DNA from: Lactobacillus apis
GTDB taxonomy: Bacteria; Bacillota; Bacilli; Lactobacillales; Lactobacillaceae
NCBI RefSeq assembly: GCF_002837055.1
Contig: NZ_PDKP01000001.1
Location: 724,199 to 788,198, forward strand
Reading direction: 5' to 3'
Length of the DNA: 64,000 bases
The position numbers were made by a program, and so were the translations under genes. The notes under the pieces were generated by a model. The model was given only the letters and a program-made list of their open reading frames with translations, was not told where the DNA came from and did no database searches. This document shows, one piece after another, positions 1 through 8,604 of this stretch; the stretch's first letter is position 1, and every line of letters begins with the position of its first letter.

Positions 1-335
1 TTTCCTACTAAAATGAAGTCATTATCGCCGATAAAACGTTTGAGAGAAGATAATAATGAATTAGTAAAATCAAATAAATCCACCACGTTAACAATTAACG
101 CCTTTTTTTCTGCCAATGAATTTAGCAGTGCTAAAAAGTCATCGTTATCCGCATTAACAGGCATAATTTCATTATAATGACGCAAGCGGAAACAGCGTTG
201 GCAATATGTATCATTATCTTCGTCTTGATTTTCGATAGCTTTCTTCAAACGTTGAGCTGGTAAAAAGCCTGCTTCTTCCGGATCAGTTGATTGCAGCTTT
301 GCTCCACAACCGATACAAATTAACTCATCATCCAT
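1..335 (-). CDS. yqeH: Ribosome biogenesis GTPase YqeH (N-terminal part, cut by window edge)
   Basis: The first ~111 codons of a minus-strand gene that continues past base 1. The start ATG at 335-333 overlaps the yqeG stop by 8 bp, which suggests translational coupling. The visible part has the YqeH zinc-finger region: C7-x2-C10 near the start, then a second Cys pair in YCQRCFRLRHYN, followed by the beginning of the circularly permuted GTPase domain (NVVDLFDF). In Bacillus YqeH is needed for 30S ribosome assembly. The yqeG-yqeH order is the usual one in Firmicutes. The G1/G3 motifs lie outside the window. Confidence 0.88.
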   Translation of the reverse strand, partial: MDDELICIGCGAKLQSTDPEEAGFLPAQRLKKAIENQDEDNDTYCQRCFRLRHYNEIMPVNADNDDFLALLNSLAEKKALIVNVVDLFDFTNSLLSSLKRFIGDNDFILVG

Positions 336-852
336 TTTCTAATGTCTCCTTAAAGGTAACTCTATGCGAAATTGCTAAAAAGAAAAAAATTATTTTTTCT
401 AAGAAGCGATTAATGCGAGTATTCCATTTATCCGTTTCAACCAATGGTTTCACCAAAACTGACTCTACACCAGCCAAATTTCCAGCCTGAATATCAGTAA
501 TCAACTGGTCGCCAACCATCATTACCTGATCTTTTGCCAAACCAAGTTGTTCTCTTTTTTTAGTTATTGCAAAAGGAAGCGGCTTTCTTGACTTCGCAAC
601 GAAGTCAATTTGATATGGGTTCAGAACCTTACCGATTCTTTCTGCATTATTATTGGATATTACAACCAATTTGATGCCAGCTTTGGCCAAACGTTGATTG
701 AGTTCATCCATTTTTTTGGCAGTCTCAAATTCATTCCATGCAAGTAATGTATTATCCAAATCTGAAAAAACTGCTTTGACATTCATTTGTTGAAGCACAT
801 CAGTATCTAAATGATAAATCGTATCAATTGTATAACGTGGCCTGAATAACAT
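328..852 (-). CDS. yqeG: YqeG family HAD phosphatase
   Basis: A 174-residue HAD-superfamily protein (subfamily IIIA type). Motif I is D31-L-D33-N-T35, motif II is the Ser of VVISNN (about residue 66), and the acidic motif IV is GDQLITD (114-120). The Asp nucleophile and acid/base residues are present, so a cytoplasmic phosphohydrolase is expected. The natural substrate is not known to me. The ribosome binding site GGGGAAG precedes ATG. It is translationally coupled to yqeH, and an operon with ribosome-assembly genes is typical of Firmicutes. Confidence 0.88.
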   Translation of the reverse strand: MLFRPRYTIDTIYHLDTDVLQQMNVKAVFSDLDNTLLAWNEFETAKKMDELNQRLAKAGIKLVVISNNNAERIGKVLNPYQIDFVAKSRKPLPFAITKKREQLGLAKDQVMMVGDQLITDIQAGNLAGVESVLVKPLVETDKWNTRINRFLEKIIFFFLAISHRVTFKETLENG

Positions 853-926
853 TCAACTTCCCCTTTATTTAAGTTTTCACTCATCTAATATATCAAAAAA
901 ACTCAGTAAAGTGATAATTTTTGACA

Positions 927-957
927 TAAAAAAATGGCGCCAATGCGCCATTTTTAA
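927..957 (-). terminator. Intrinsic terminator of the infC-rpmI-rplT operon
   Basis: A GC-rich hairpin (ATGGCGC / GCGCCAT) followed on the minus strand by a run of seven U, directly after the rplT stop. Confidence 0.85.
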
Positions 958-958
958 A

Positions 959-1315
959 TTAATTTAAAGCCTTCTTAGCTGTTTCAGCTAATTGTGCAAA
1001 GGTCTTTGAATCGTTATAAGCAATATCAGCTAACATCTTACGGTTAATGTCAACACCAGCTACTTTCAAGCCGTGCATTAACTTAGAATATGAAATATCA
1101 TTCTGTCTTGCAGCTGCATTGATTCTGGCAATCCATAATTTTCTAAAGTCGCTCTTGCGTCTTCTACGGTCACGGAATGCATATCTGTAAGATACAAATA
1201 ATTGTGTACTTGCAGCCTTAAATTGCATATGCTTTGCGCCACGGTAACCCTTGGCAAGCTTCATAACCTTCTTACGACGTTTACGTGTAACAGTTCCACC
1301 CTTAACTCTTGGCAT
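959..1315 (-). CDS. rplT: 50S ribosomal protein L20
   Basis: 118 residues, the normal length for L20. It starts MPRVKGG and has the Arg/Lys-rich N-terminal extension ([17 protein letters not shown]) that threads into 23S rRNA during 50S assembly, then the globular helical domain with [10 protein letters not shown]. It is the last gene of infC-rpmI-rplT, 36 bp after rpmI. In Bacillus L20 binds the operon leader and represses it. The hairpin leader upstream of infC here fits that kind of control. Confidence 0.98.
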   Translation of the reverse strand: MPRVKGGTVTRKRRKKVMKLAKGYRGAKHMQFKAASTQLFVSYRYAFRDRRRRKSDFRKLWIARINAAARQNDISYSKLMHGLKVAGVDINRKMLADIAYNDSKTFAQLAETAKKALN

Positions 1316-1351
1316 CTAAAATTCCTCCTAAATATCGTCTCTTACAATTAA

Positions 1352-1552
1352 TTAACGCATTTGAGAGAGCATCTGTTTGATGCGCTTCAAGTCGCTGCGT
1401 GAAACTAATGCAGCCTTTCTCAAATGACGACGTTGCTTCTTTGTCTTACCGTGGAAACGGTGTCCAGTAAAAGCGTGATGACGTTTTAATTGACCAGAAC
1501 CTGTTCTCTTGAAACGCTTTGCAGAAGCGCGGTGGGTTTTCATTTTAGGCAT
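1352..1552 (-). CDS. rpmI: 50S ribosomal protein L35
   Basis: 66 residues, very basic, with the L35 signature [18 protein letters not shown] at the N-terminus and [15 protein letters not shown] in the middle. It is a late-assembling 50S protein. It lies between infC (26 bp gap) and rplT (36 bp gap) in the conserved IF3-L35-L20 operon, and an AGGAGG-like ribosome binding site precedes ATG. Confidence 0.98.
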   Translation of the reverse strand: MPKMKTHRASAKRFKRTGSGQLKRHHAFTGHRFHGKTKKQRRHLRKAALVSRSDLKRIKQMLSQMR

Positions 1553-1578
1553 TTTCTAATTCCTCCAAATTAACTAAT

Positions 1579-2103
1579 TTACTTTTTATCACTCTTGGGA
1601 GCAAGCATTAAGAACATTGAACGACCTTCCATTTTCGGTTTGCTTACTACAGTAGCAATATCCGAAGTGGCTTCAGCCATCTTTTCCAATACTTCGCGAC
1701 CTAATTCCTTATGAGTAATAGCTCGACCCCTGAACCTAATTGAAACACGAACTTTTGCTCCCTCTTTAGTGAGGAATTTTTGAGCGTGCTTTAATTTAGT
1801 GTTAAAATCATTGCCTTCAATTGTTGGGCTCAAACGGATTTCTTTGACACTGACGGTCTTAGATTTCTTACGAGATTCCTTAACCTTCTTTTGTTGTTCA
1901 AAGCGGTATTTACCGTAATCCATAATGCGGGCAACTGGTGGCTTGGCATTAGGCGAAATTAGAACTAAATCTAAACTTGCAGCACTGGCTTGGCGTAAAG
2001 CCTCAGTCTTTGTTACAACACCAACTTGTTCACCATCTTCATTAATTAAACGAACTTCACGAGCACGTATTTGATCGTTTAATATCAAATTCTTTGGTAT
2101 AAT
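1579..2103 (-). CDS. infC: Translation initiation factor IF-3, probable AUU start
   Basis: IF-3 binds the 30S subunit, blocks 50S joining and proofreads the start codon. The N-domain has [12 protein letters not shown] and the C-domain has KEIRLSP and [11 protein letters not shown]. No ATG lies near the N-terminus. A perfect GGAGG (around 2110-2114) sits 6 nt before an in-frame ATT at 2103-2101, and an in-frame TGA lies 3 nt further upstream. This gives a 174-residue protein starting (M)[16 protein letters not shown] at 2088 is possible but sits 18 nt or more from the SD. Infrequent AUU starts in infC allow IF-3 to repress its own translation (known in E. coli); that role here is inferred. Confidence 0.93.
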   Translation of the reverse strand: MIPKNLILNDQIRAREVRLINEDGEQVGVVTKTEALRQASAASLDLVLISPNAKPPVARIMDYGKYRFEQQKKVKESRKKSKTVSVKEIRLSPTIEGNDFNTKLKHAQKFLTKEGAKVRVSIRFRGRAITHKELGREVLEKMAEATSDIATVVSKPKMEGRSMFLMLAPKSDKK

Positions 2104-2242
2104 TCTTCACCTCCGTGTTAATTTGAGGACAAGAAAAAGGCGGGTAAAACGTACCCGCCTTTAATCAACAGAAAATATCGATTAGCCCAGAGGTCAACTT
2201 AACATAGGCGAGAAGCGGGAGCTTCTTCTTGTTCTCAACTAA
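2104..2242 (-). promoter_or_regulatory. infC operon leader with attenuator (L20-leader type)
   Basis: A ~135 nt untranslated leader. It holds a GAAGC..GCTTC stem near the 5' end and then a strong GGCGGGTAC..GTACCCGCC-type hairpin followed by UUUUUCUU (2131-2162), which is an intrinsic terminator upstream of the infC SD. In Bacillus the infC-rpmI-rplT leader is an L20-responsive attenuator. The architecture matches, but I could not test it against the Rfam model. Confidence 0.65.
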
Positions 2243-2246
2243 TGTG

Positions 2247-2275
2247 ATTATACGCGTTAGTATTCAATTAGTCAA
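2247..2275 (-). promoter_or_regulatory. Promoter of the infC operon
   Basis: On the minus strand TTGACT (2275-2270), 17 bp spacer, TATAAT (2252-2247). This is a near-consensus sigma-A promoter and puts the transcript start around 2240, just before the leader stems. Confidence 0.8.
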
Positions 2276-2338
2276 TATAATCTGTCTAAAAATGTTCTTA
2301 GTCTTGAGGAAAGACCTTTTATCAAAAAATCAAAATTG

Positions 2339-2995
2339 TTAACTAGCCATGTGCTTATGCAAATAGCTTCCTGCCATTGAAAGTGTAAAACAAATAATAA
2401 AATACAGCAAGGTTAATGCTGCAAACATTGGAACAATGTAATTAGCATTTTGACCATAGATGACTTGAGCATGTTGCATCAATTCTGGAACAACGATAAT
2501 TGTAGCAAGAGAAGTGTCCTTGATTAAAGATACAAATTGACCAATAATCGTTGGGATCATATGGCGGTATGCTTGTGGCAGTATGATGTACCACAATGCT
2601 TGGACAAAACTCATCCCCGTCGATCTTGCTCCTTCCATTTGCCCCTCAGAAACTGACTGTATACCAGATCTAACAATTTCAGCTAGCATGCTTGATTCAA
2701 AAATTGTCATTGCAATGATTGCCGAAGTAATTGCACTAGGGCGATAGCCAATTTTAGGCATTCCAAAATAAGTAAAGAAAATAATTAACAATAAAGGAAG
2801 GTTACGAACCAGATCAATTACAAAACCAACAGCGGCTGAAATAAATTTGATTTTTGAATACCGTATTATCCCTAATACCGAACCCAAAATAAAACTTAAA
2901 ACAATCGATACTAATGAAATATATAATGTAACAGCCAAACCTTTAAGCAAGAAGCCAAAGTTTAGCCAAGATAATGCGTCTATCCATGTTTGCAT
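2339..2995 (-). CDS. Polar amino acid (glutamine-type) ABC transporter permease 2
   Basis: 218 residues, about five membrane helices, HisM/GlnP family. The cytoplasmic EAA loop (EGARSTGMSFVQALWYIILP), which docks on the ATPase, is clear at about residues 125-145. It is the last gene of a four-gene operon: glnQ-like ATPase, binding lipoprotein, permease 1, then this permease 13 bp later. Two similar but non-identical permeases imply a heterodimeric membrane channel. The substrate is inferred as glutamine or another polar amino acid from the family. No convincing terminator follows. Confidence 0.88.
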   Translation of the reverse strand: MQTWIDALSWLNFGFLLKGLAVTLYISLVSIVLSFILGSVLGIIRYSKIKFISAAVGFVIDLVRNLPLLLIIFFTYFGMPKIGYRPSAITSAIIAMTIFESSMLAEIVRSGIQSVSEGQMEGARSTGMSFVQALWYIILPQAYRHMIPTIIGQFVSLIKDTSLATIIVVPELMQHAQVIYGQNANYIVPMFAALTLLYFIICFTLSMAGSYLHKHMAS

Positions 2996-3008
2996 ATCAG
3001 TCGCCTCC

Positions 3009-3647
3009 CTACGCTAATTTCTTTTCAAGATACCGCATGTAGTAACTTAACGGCATCGTGATGATTAAATATAGGATTCCAATAATGAAGTAACTATTCA
3101 TTGTGTCAAAAGTTACGGATGCAATTGCATTGGCTTGATACATTAAATCAAAGCCAGCTACAAAGGCTAAAATTGAGGAATCCTTAATAAGGTTAACGAA
3201 CTGATTACCTAATGGTGGAATGACAATCTTCATTGCTTGCGGCAAGATGATGTACTGCATTGCCTGTTTATAAGTCATGCCAGTCGATCTGGCACCTTCC
3301 ATTTGACCACCAGATACTGATTGAATACCTGAACGAATTATTTCAGCAATAAAAGCTGAAGTGTAAAGGAACAGTCCAATTGTACCTGCTGTAAAACCAT
3401 TTAATTGAATAATATACTTTGGAACTATTAGATAGAAAAACATCACAATAATCAACAAAGGAATATTACGAAAAATTTCTACATAACCACGTCCAATTTT
3501 GTTAGCAACTTTATGAGGAATTACTTCTAATAAAGCAATAAATATACCGAAAATCAAACTGAAAACTAAGGTTAAAAAACTAGCTAAAAGTGTCCAGCCA
3601 AAACCCACAAAAAGTTCGTTACTAAAGTGATTTAATATGTTAATCAT
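3009..3647 (-). CDS. Polar amino acid (glutamine-type) ABC transporter permease 1
   Basis: 212 residues, HisM family, with an EAA loop at EGARSTGMTYKQAMQYIILP that is nearly the same as in permease 2, so the two likely arose by duplication. Its ATG overlaps the stop of the binding-protein gene by 4 bp (ATGA), so translation is coupled. It should form the membrane channel together with the downstream permease. Confidence 0.88.
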   Translation of the reverse strand: MINILNHFSNELFVGFGWTLLASFLTLVFSLIFGIFIALLEVIPHKVANKIGRGYVEIFRNIPLLIIVMFFYLIVPKYIIQLNGFTAGTIGLFLYTSAFIAEIIRSGIQSVSGGQMEGARSTGMTYKQAMQYIILPQAMKIVIPPLGNQFVNLIKDSSILAFVAGFDLMYQANAIASVTFDTMNSYFIIGILYLIITMPLSYYMRYLEKKLA

Positions 3648-4465
3648 TTGTAATACATCTCCTTATAGTTGAAACCGGGAACTTGGCCAAACCACTTTTT
3701 AATTAAGCGATTATATTCACCACTGCGTTGGATTTTATCAACTGCGCGATTAATTGCGCGATGAAAAGGTTCCTGATTTTGGTTAACCGCAATACCATAA
3801 GGTTCTTTCGTAAAAGTTCCACCTCTTACTTCTAAACTCCCTGCACTTTGCGCAGCAAGTCCATACAAAATACCATTATCACTAGTTAAGGCGTCACCTT
3901 GATGTGATTTAAGGGCAGAAACAGCTTGACCGTAATCTTGCATTGCAACAACTTTAGCTTTAGGTGCAACTTTTTTAATTACTTCAACCGAGTTGTCACC
4001 GACGATTCCTATCACAGTTTTACCATTTAGGTCACGCACACTTTTAACATCAGAGTCCTTATTAACTAGCAATGATTTACCAGCCCTAAAATATGGCTTA
4101 GAAAAACTAATGATTTTTGCTCTCTCAGGCGTAATCGTCAAAGTTGCAATTACTGCATCAACATTACCGTTTTTCAAAAGTGGGATTCTTGATTGCGATG
4201 TTGCTAAAGTAAATCTTGCTTGGCCCTTCGGTCCCAAAATCTCTCTAGTAATGGCTTTAGCCATATCGATATCAAAACCTTTTTCCTGGTCATCACGAAT
4301 ATCAATTAGACTGAAAAGCTTTTTGTCACCTTCGACGGCCCATGTAATTGTGTTAGATGAACGGACATTTTTTAAAGCGGATTGATCTGTTACGCTTTTC
4401 CCGCAACCAGTGAGCATTAATGCACTGAATAATAGAGCAATTGGCCAGATAATTTTTTTCATCAT
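3644..4465 (-). CDS. Glutamine-type ABC transporter substrate-binding lipoprotein
   Basis: 273 residues. The signal peptide ends in the lipobox LTGC (C21), so the protein is tethered to the outer face of the membrane. It belongs to SBP family 3: the ligand lobe starts near residue 40, RIPLLKNGNVDAVIATLTIT is the typical segment for Gln/Glu/His binding proteins, and the C-terminus is NRLIKKWFG. GGAGG precedes tandem ATG codons (4465 or 4462 as start). It delivers substrate to the two permeases encoded downstream. Confidence 0.9.
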   Translation of the reverse strand: MMKKIIWPIALLFSALMLTGCGKSVTDQSALKNVRSSNTITWAVEGDKKLFSLIDIRDDQEKGFDIDMAKAITREILGPKGQARFTLATSQSRIPLLKNGNVDAVIATLTITPERAKIISFSKPYFRAGKSLLVNKDSDVKSVRDLNGKTVIGIVGDNSVEVIKKVAPKAKVVAMQDYGQAVSALKSHQGDALTSDNGILYGLAAQSAGSLEVRGGTFTKEPYGIAVNQNQEPFHRAINRAVDKIQRSGEYNRLIKKWFGQVPGFNYKEMYYK

Positions 4466-4475
4466 GCCAACCTCC

Positions 4476-5213
4476 TTAGTGCGAAATGATTTTACTCAAA
4501 AATTGTTGTGCACGTACTGTCTTAGGTTGCTTAAAGAAGGCTATACTTTCGTCATCTTCAACAAGATGTCCTTGATCCATAAAAATCACGCGATTAGCTA
4601 CTTCTTTAGCAAAACCCATTTCATGCGTAACAATCAATGATGTCATTTCACTTGCAGAGGTTACCTTTTTTATAACCTGCAAAACGTCATCAATCATTTC
4701 AGGATCAAGTGCAGAAGTTGGCTCGTCAAACAGCAATAACTTAGGTTTCATTGCCAAGGATCTAGCAATTGCAACACGCTGCTTCTGTCCACCAGAAATT
4801 TGTGCAGGCATGTTTTGGGCCTTATCTGCAAGACCAACCATGTCTAATAGCTCCATCGCCTGCTTTTTGTTTTCCTCTTCAGGCATATGACTAACTATTC
4901 TTGGTGCCAACATAATGTTTTCTAGTACATTTTTGTTTGCATAAAGATTGAAGTGTTGGAAAACCATCCCGACATCTTGACGTAAACGATTGGAATCCGT
5001 TTTAGGATTGGATAAATCTTGATTATTAACAATCAACTTTCCACCTTGAATCGATTCTAATCGATTTACTGTCCGAATTAGCGTACTCTTACCTGACCCC
5101 GAAGGACCAATTAAAACGACCGTTTCACCTTTGTCTATTTCTAAATTAATATCGTGTAAGGCGTGAAATTTACCATAATATTTTTGCACGTCGTGGAATT
5201 CTATCATTGACAT
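4476..5213 (-). CDS. glnQ: Polar amino acid ABC transporter ATPase (GlnQ-like)
   Basis: 245 residues from the ATG at 5213, which has AAGGAG 7 nt upstream; an upstream GTG/ATG extension has no SD. Walker A is GPSGSGKST (36-44), the signature is SGGQKQR, Walker B is LLLFDEPTSALD, and there is an H-loop His in VTHEMGF. It is the first gene of the importer operon and energises uptake of glutamine or a related amino acid. The importer interrupts the thrS-infC adjacency seen in Bacillus. Confidence 0.92.
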   Translation of the reverse strand: MSMIEFHDVQKYYGKFHALHDINLEIDKGETVVLIGPSGSGKSTLIRTVNRLESIQGGKLIVNNQDLSNPKTDSNRLRQDVGMVFQHFNLYANKNVLENIMLAPRIVSHMPEEENKKQAMELLDMVGLADKAQNMPAQISGGQKQRVAIARSLAMKPKLLLFDEPTSALDPEMIDDVLQVIKKVTSASEMTSLIVTHEMGFAKEVANRVIFMDQGHLVEDDESIAFFKQPKTVRAQQFLSKIISH

Positions 5214-5411
5214 ATAAATGCTCCTTTGTGTTCGATCAACAAAAAACACATCATACTTTTCTTATCAATTGATTTAAAAAATCAAAAGTGCATCCCCGTC
5301 AACACTACGTTTGTTACCCGACTTGCAAAGTTCCAGTATATTAAAAATTAAATGTTTATGTTGTCACCCTATAATCTTTGATTTATCGATAAATACTTTT
5401 TCAATTTCTAA

Positions 5412-7349
5412 CTACCTATTTTTTCTTGAGTATGACTTAACATCTTGATCAATTTCTGCAATAAATTCGTCAAAACTCTTTACAATTTCTTCTTCAGTTC
5501 CGTAACGACGAACGTTAACGCTGTTAGAAGACATTTCTTCATCACCTAAAACTAAGGTATATGGAATCTTTTGGGTTTGAGACTCGCGAATCTTGTAACC
5601 CAATTTTTCATTTCTTAAATCTGCTTCAGCTCTGAAGCCGCGCTTGTTAAGTTCATCGCGTACCTTTTTCGCATATTCAGAGTGTGCATCAAGGTTAACT
5701 GGAATCACTTCTACTTGTACTGGTGCTAACCAAGTTGGGAACGCACCCTTGTAAATTTCAATTAAGTAAGCAATGAAACGTTCCATTGTTCCAACAATTC
5801 CACGGTGAATCATAACCGGACGGTGCTCTTCACCATCTTGGCCAACGTATGACAAGTTGAAGCGTTCTGGCAACATGAAGTCAAGTTGAATGGTTGACAT
5901 GGTTTCATCCGCACCTAAAGCAGTCTTGGTTTGAATATCAAGTTTAGGACCGTAAAAGGCTGCTTCACCTTCGGCTTCAACATATTCAAGTCCCATGTCA
6001 TCCATTGCCTTCTTAAGCATTGATTGACTTCTTTCCCACATTTCATCATTTGCAAAGTACTTTTCAGTGTTCTTTGGATCACGATATGAAAGTCTAAAGT
6101 AGTAATCAGTAATATCGAAGTCCTTATATACTTCCATGATTAGTCTCAGAATCTTAGTAAATTCTTCTTGAACTTGCTCAAGTGCAACGAAAGTATGACC
6201 ATCATTCAAAGTCATTTCACGAACACGTTGCAGTCCAGATAAGGCACCTGATTTTTCATACCGGTGCATCATACCTAATTCAGCAATTCTGATTGGTAAT
6301 TCACGGTAAGAACGAATATGGTGCTTGTAAATTTGAATATGTGAAGGACAGTTCATTGGCCGTAATTCGAGCATTTCACCATCACCCATATCCATTGGTG
6401 GGAACATATCATCACGATAGTGTGCCCAGTGTCCAGAAGTCTTATATGCATCGACATTCATCAAAACTGGGGTATATACGTGTTGATAGCCATCGGCAAC
6501 TTCTTTATCAATAATGTAACGTTCAACAACACGGCGAATAGTTGCACCCTTTGGCATCCAGTATGGTAAGCCAGCACCAACTTTAGGATCAACGAAGAAT
6601 AAGTCAAGATCACGTCCGATTGTCCGGTGATCACGTTCTTTAATATCTTCACGGCGTTTAATATCTGCATCCAAGTCTGCTTTCTTAAAGAATGCTGTAC
6701 CTGAGATTCTTTGCAGCATTGGATTGGATGACTTGCCCTTCCAATATGCACCAGCAACAGATAAAAGCTTAAATTGTTTAATTTTGCCAGTGTTTGGTAA
6801 AAGTGCGGCAAACCCAAAGTCAACAAAGTCACCTAACTTGTAGGCCTTAACTTCGTCGCTAGTTTCTTGATTTAATAGCTCAAGCTTAAATGGATCATCT
6901 TTAAAGATTTCTTCCAATTCAGCCTTAGGCATAACAACACTTTCAATTTTTTCGCCTGCTTTAACTGCTTTCTTAACAGCATTTTCAAGTTCAGGTAATT
7001 CATTGACTTTAATTTGATTTTCCTTATCGGTGTCAACAAAAAAGCCATCTTCGCCTGCAGCATGTTCACCAAAACGTAATTCTGGATATGCTTTTTTAGC
7101 AACTGCTTCAAAAACAAATGCTACTGTATCACGTAAGACGTTCAAGCCTTCTTCATCTTTATCAGTAATAATTGCTACATTAGCATCACGATCGAGTTGA
7201 TAATCAACCGGTTGTAATTGTCCGTCTACTTTACCAGCAAGTGCTGCTTTTCCTAGTGATGTTGAAATACCATGTGCCAAATCACTAATTGTAATTGCTT
7301 GATCAAAATCACGTTTTGATCCATCTGGCAAAATAACTGAAAAACTCAT
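5412..7349 (-). CDS. thrS: Threonyl-tRNA synthetase with degenerate editing site
   Basis: 645 residues: TGS domain 1-64, editing (SAD) domain about 65-240, class II catalytic core about 260-530, anticodon domain to the end. The catalytic zinc ligands are intact (Cys in MNCPSH, His in LNDGHTF, His in MIHRG). The editing domain is well aligned with other ThrRS, but the four site residues are replaced: E. coli H73, H77, C182 and H186 correspond here to D74, F78, G179 and L183. It attaches Thr to tRNA(Thr), and post-transfer clearing of Ser-tRNA(Thr) is probably lost. A T-box leader controls it. Confidence 0.97.
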   Translation of the reverse strand: MSFSVILPDGSKRDFDQAITISDLAHGISTSLGKAALAGKVDGQLQPVDYQLDRDANVAIITDKDEEGLNVLRDTVAFVFEAVAKKAYPELRFGEHAAGEDGFFVDTDKENQIKVNELPELENAVKKAVKAGEKIESVVMPKAELEEIFKDDPFKLELLNQETSDEVKAYKLGDFVDFGFAALLPNTGKIKQFKLLSVAGAYWKGKSSNPMLQRISGTAFFKKADLDADIKRREDIKERDHRTIGRDLDLFFVDPKVGAGLPYWMPKGATIRRVVERYIIDKEVADGYQHVYTPVLMNVDAYKTSGHWAHYRDDMFPPMDMGDGEMLELRPMNCPSHIQIYKHHIRSYRELPIRIAELGMMHRYEKSGALSGLQRVREMTLNDGHTFVALEQVQEEFTKILRLIMEVYKDFDITDYYFRLSYRDPKNTEKYFANDEMWERSQSMLKKAMDDMGLEYVEAEGEAAFYGPKLDIQTKTALGADETMSTIQLDFMLPERFNLSYVGQDGEEHRPVMIHRGIVGTMERFIAYLIEIYKGAFPTWLAPVQVEVIPVNLDAHSEYAKKVRDELNKRGFRAEADLRNEKLGYKIRESQTQKIPYTLVLGDEEMSSNSVNVRRYGTEEEIVKSFDEFIAEIDQDVKSYSRKNR

Positions 7350-7351
7350 CT

Positions 7352-7592
7352 ATACCTCCGAAAATATAAAAAAACGCCCCAGTGCATCACTGCACTGGGA
7401 CGTTATTAGCGTGGTTCCACCCAAATTTCAAGTCAGATATACGAATCTAACTTCTCAAATTAAGTTGATAATGGAACTCACCCATTTTAATTACTTTTTA
7501 AGTTTGAATGAGTGGGGTACATCTACATTGAACCACTTCCAGAATAATGTGATTCTCTCTGACTTGAGCTGCATCATGTTCATTCAATTAAG
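7352..7592 (-). promoter_or_regulatory. T-box riboswitch of thrS
   Basis: A ~240 nt leader with the T-box core GGGTGGAACCACGC (7422-7409). The terminator hairpin is at 7402-7375 (CGTCCCAGTGC..GCACTGGGGCG) and is followed by seven U. Uncharged tRNA(Thr) should pair with the T-box bulge and prevent terminator formation. A candidate Thr specifier codon (ACC near GATGTACC) lies in the stem I region, but I could not fold it. Confidence 0.92.
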
Positions 7593-7595
7593 ATA

Positions 7596-7623
7596 ATTAT
7601 ACATATCTAACATTTTTTTGCAA
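7596..7623 (-). promoter_or_regulatory. Promoter of thrS
   Basis: Minus strand TTGCAA (7623-7618), 16 bp spacer, TATAAT (7601-7596), placed just before the T-box leader. Confidence 0.65.
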
Positions 7624-7643
7624 GAACTTTTTTAATAAAAATC

Positions 7644-7677
7644 ACAAAAAGCACTTTTTAGTTAAGTGCTTTTTGTT
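7644..7677 (-). terminator. Terminator after dnaI
   Basis: A hairpin AAAAAGCACTT / AAGTGCTTTTT with U-rich flanks, between the dnaI stop and the thrS promoter. Confidence 0.8.
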
Positions 7678-7693
7678 TTAACTTATTTTTAAT

Positions 7694-8596
7694 TTAGCGT
7701 CGTCTATTAGGACCAGAAACAACGACCTCTTTAGCCAAAGTCCGTACTCTTTCCATTAGTCTTGCAGCTTTAACTGGATCTATTGCATTTTTAGTCTCCT
7801 TAAAATGTTCTTCCAAATCGTTCATCGAGAAATTGGAAGAAAAGAAAGTCGGCAATTGATTGTCCATCCGTGATTGCAGGATTACTGCTAAAACTTCGTC
7901 ACGAGACCACTGACTGAGATTTTCAGCACCAATATCATCCAAAATTAGTACATCACAATTTGAAATTCGCTGTACCTCTTCCGGCAGGCTATTATCATTA
8001 AAATGACTTGAAAGACCGGCAATGAAATTAGGCACATGCATGAAAACAACACGCTTATTCATCATTGCAAGCGAATTTGCCAAGCCAGCAAGAATGAAAG
8101 TTTTACCTACTCCAAAACTACCTGATAAAAATAGACCTTTTTGCTGAATATTCTTAGAGTACGCACTCAAGAATTGACTAATATCAGCCATTGCTTGCTT
8201 TCTTTCAGGCGTTATCTCAACTTGACTGAGTTTAATATCATGCAAACTGGTTGGCAGATCAATTAAACGCAGATTCTTTCTGGCACTAATTTCCCGATCA
8301 TGTTCAATCTTACTGTCTTCAGGAACGTAAGTAATATCAATCGCATTAGTATTTAGAATCAATTTCGGTTTAAAACCCTGTGTGACTGGATCCTTTTTAT
8401 TTTGTTGAAACAAATAAAATTCAAAAAGAGCAGACATGCTCTTATCAATCATTTCATCCGTTATTTTGTCCTGATGAGCGCTAATGAACTGACTGACAGC
8501 CGGTTCAGCTAAAACTTGTTGCCTAATCTGAGCTGGATCAATTTTTTTAGCTGCTGGATGATTCTTTCCAGAAATAAATTTATTAATCGGTTCCAT
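7694..8596 (-). CDS. dnaI: Primosomal protein DnaI (helicase loader)
   Basis: 300 residues. The C-terminal AAA+ domain has Walker A SGSFGVGKT (about 158-166), Walker B VLILDDIG and the sensor SSNFS. It loads the replicative helicase DnaC at origins and stalled forks. The N-terminal helicase-binding domain keeps the GFKPKL..IDITYVP segment, but no cysteine occurs anywhere before Walker A. The zinc-binding cysteines described in Bacillus DnaI are therefore missing. It lies 8 bp after dnaB and forms the primosome operon with it. Confidence 0.93.
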   Translation of the reverse strand: MEPINKFISGKNHPAAKKIDPAQIRQQVLAEPAVSQFISAHQDKITDEMIDKSMSALFEFYLFQQNKKDPVTQGFKPKLILNTNAIDITYVPEDSKIEHDREISARKNLRLIDLPTSLHDIKLSQVEITPERKQAMADISQFLSAYSKNIQQKGLFLSGSFGVGKTFILAGLANSLAMMNKRVVFMHVPNFIAGLSSHFNDNSLPEEVQRISNCDVLILDDIGAENLSQWSRDEVLAVILQSRMDNQLPTFFSSNFSMNDLEEHFKETKNAIDPVKAARLMERVRTLAKEVVVSGPNRRR

Positions 8597-8604
8597 AGAT
8601 TCAC

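Noticed and set aside
921..926. TTGACA on the plus strand upstream of the rplT terminator
   Set aside because: No -10 box at 16-18 bp; the spacing falls in the GC-rich terminator stem.
5214..5411. Possible promoters and a TTGATTT/AAATCAA dyad between thrS and glnQ
   Set aside because: Several weak -35/-10 pairs but none convincing; not enough to call a site.
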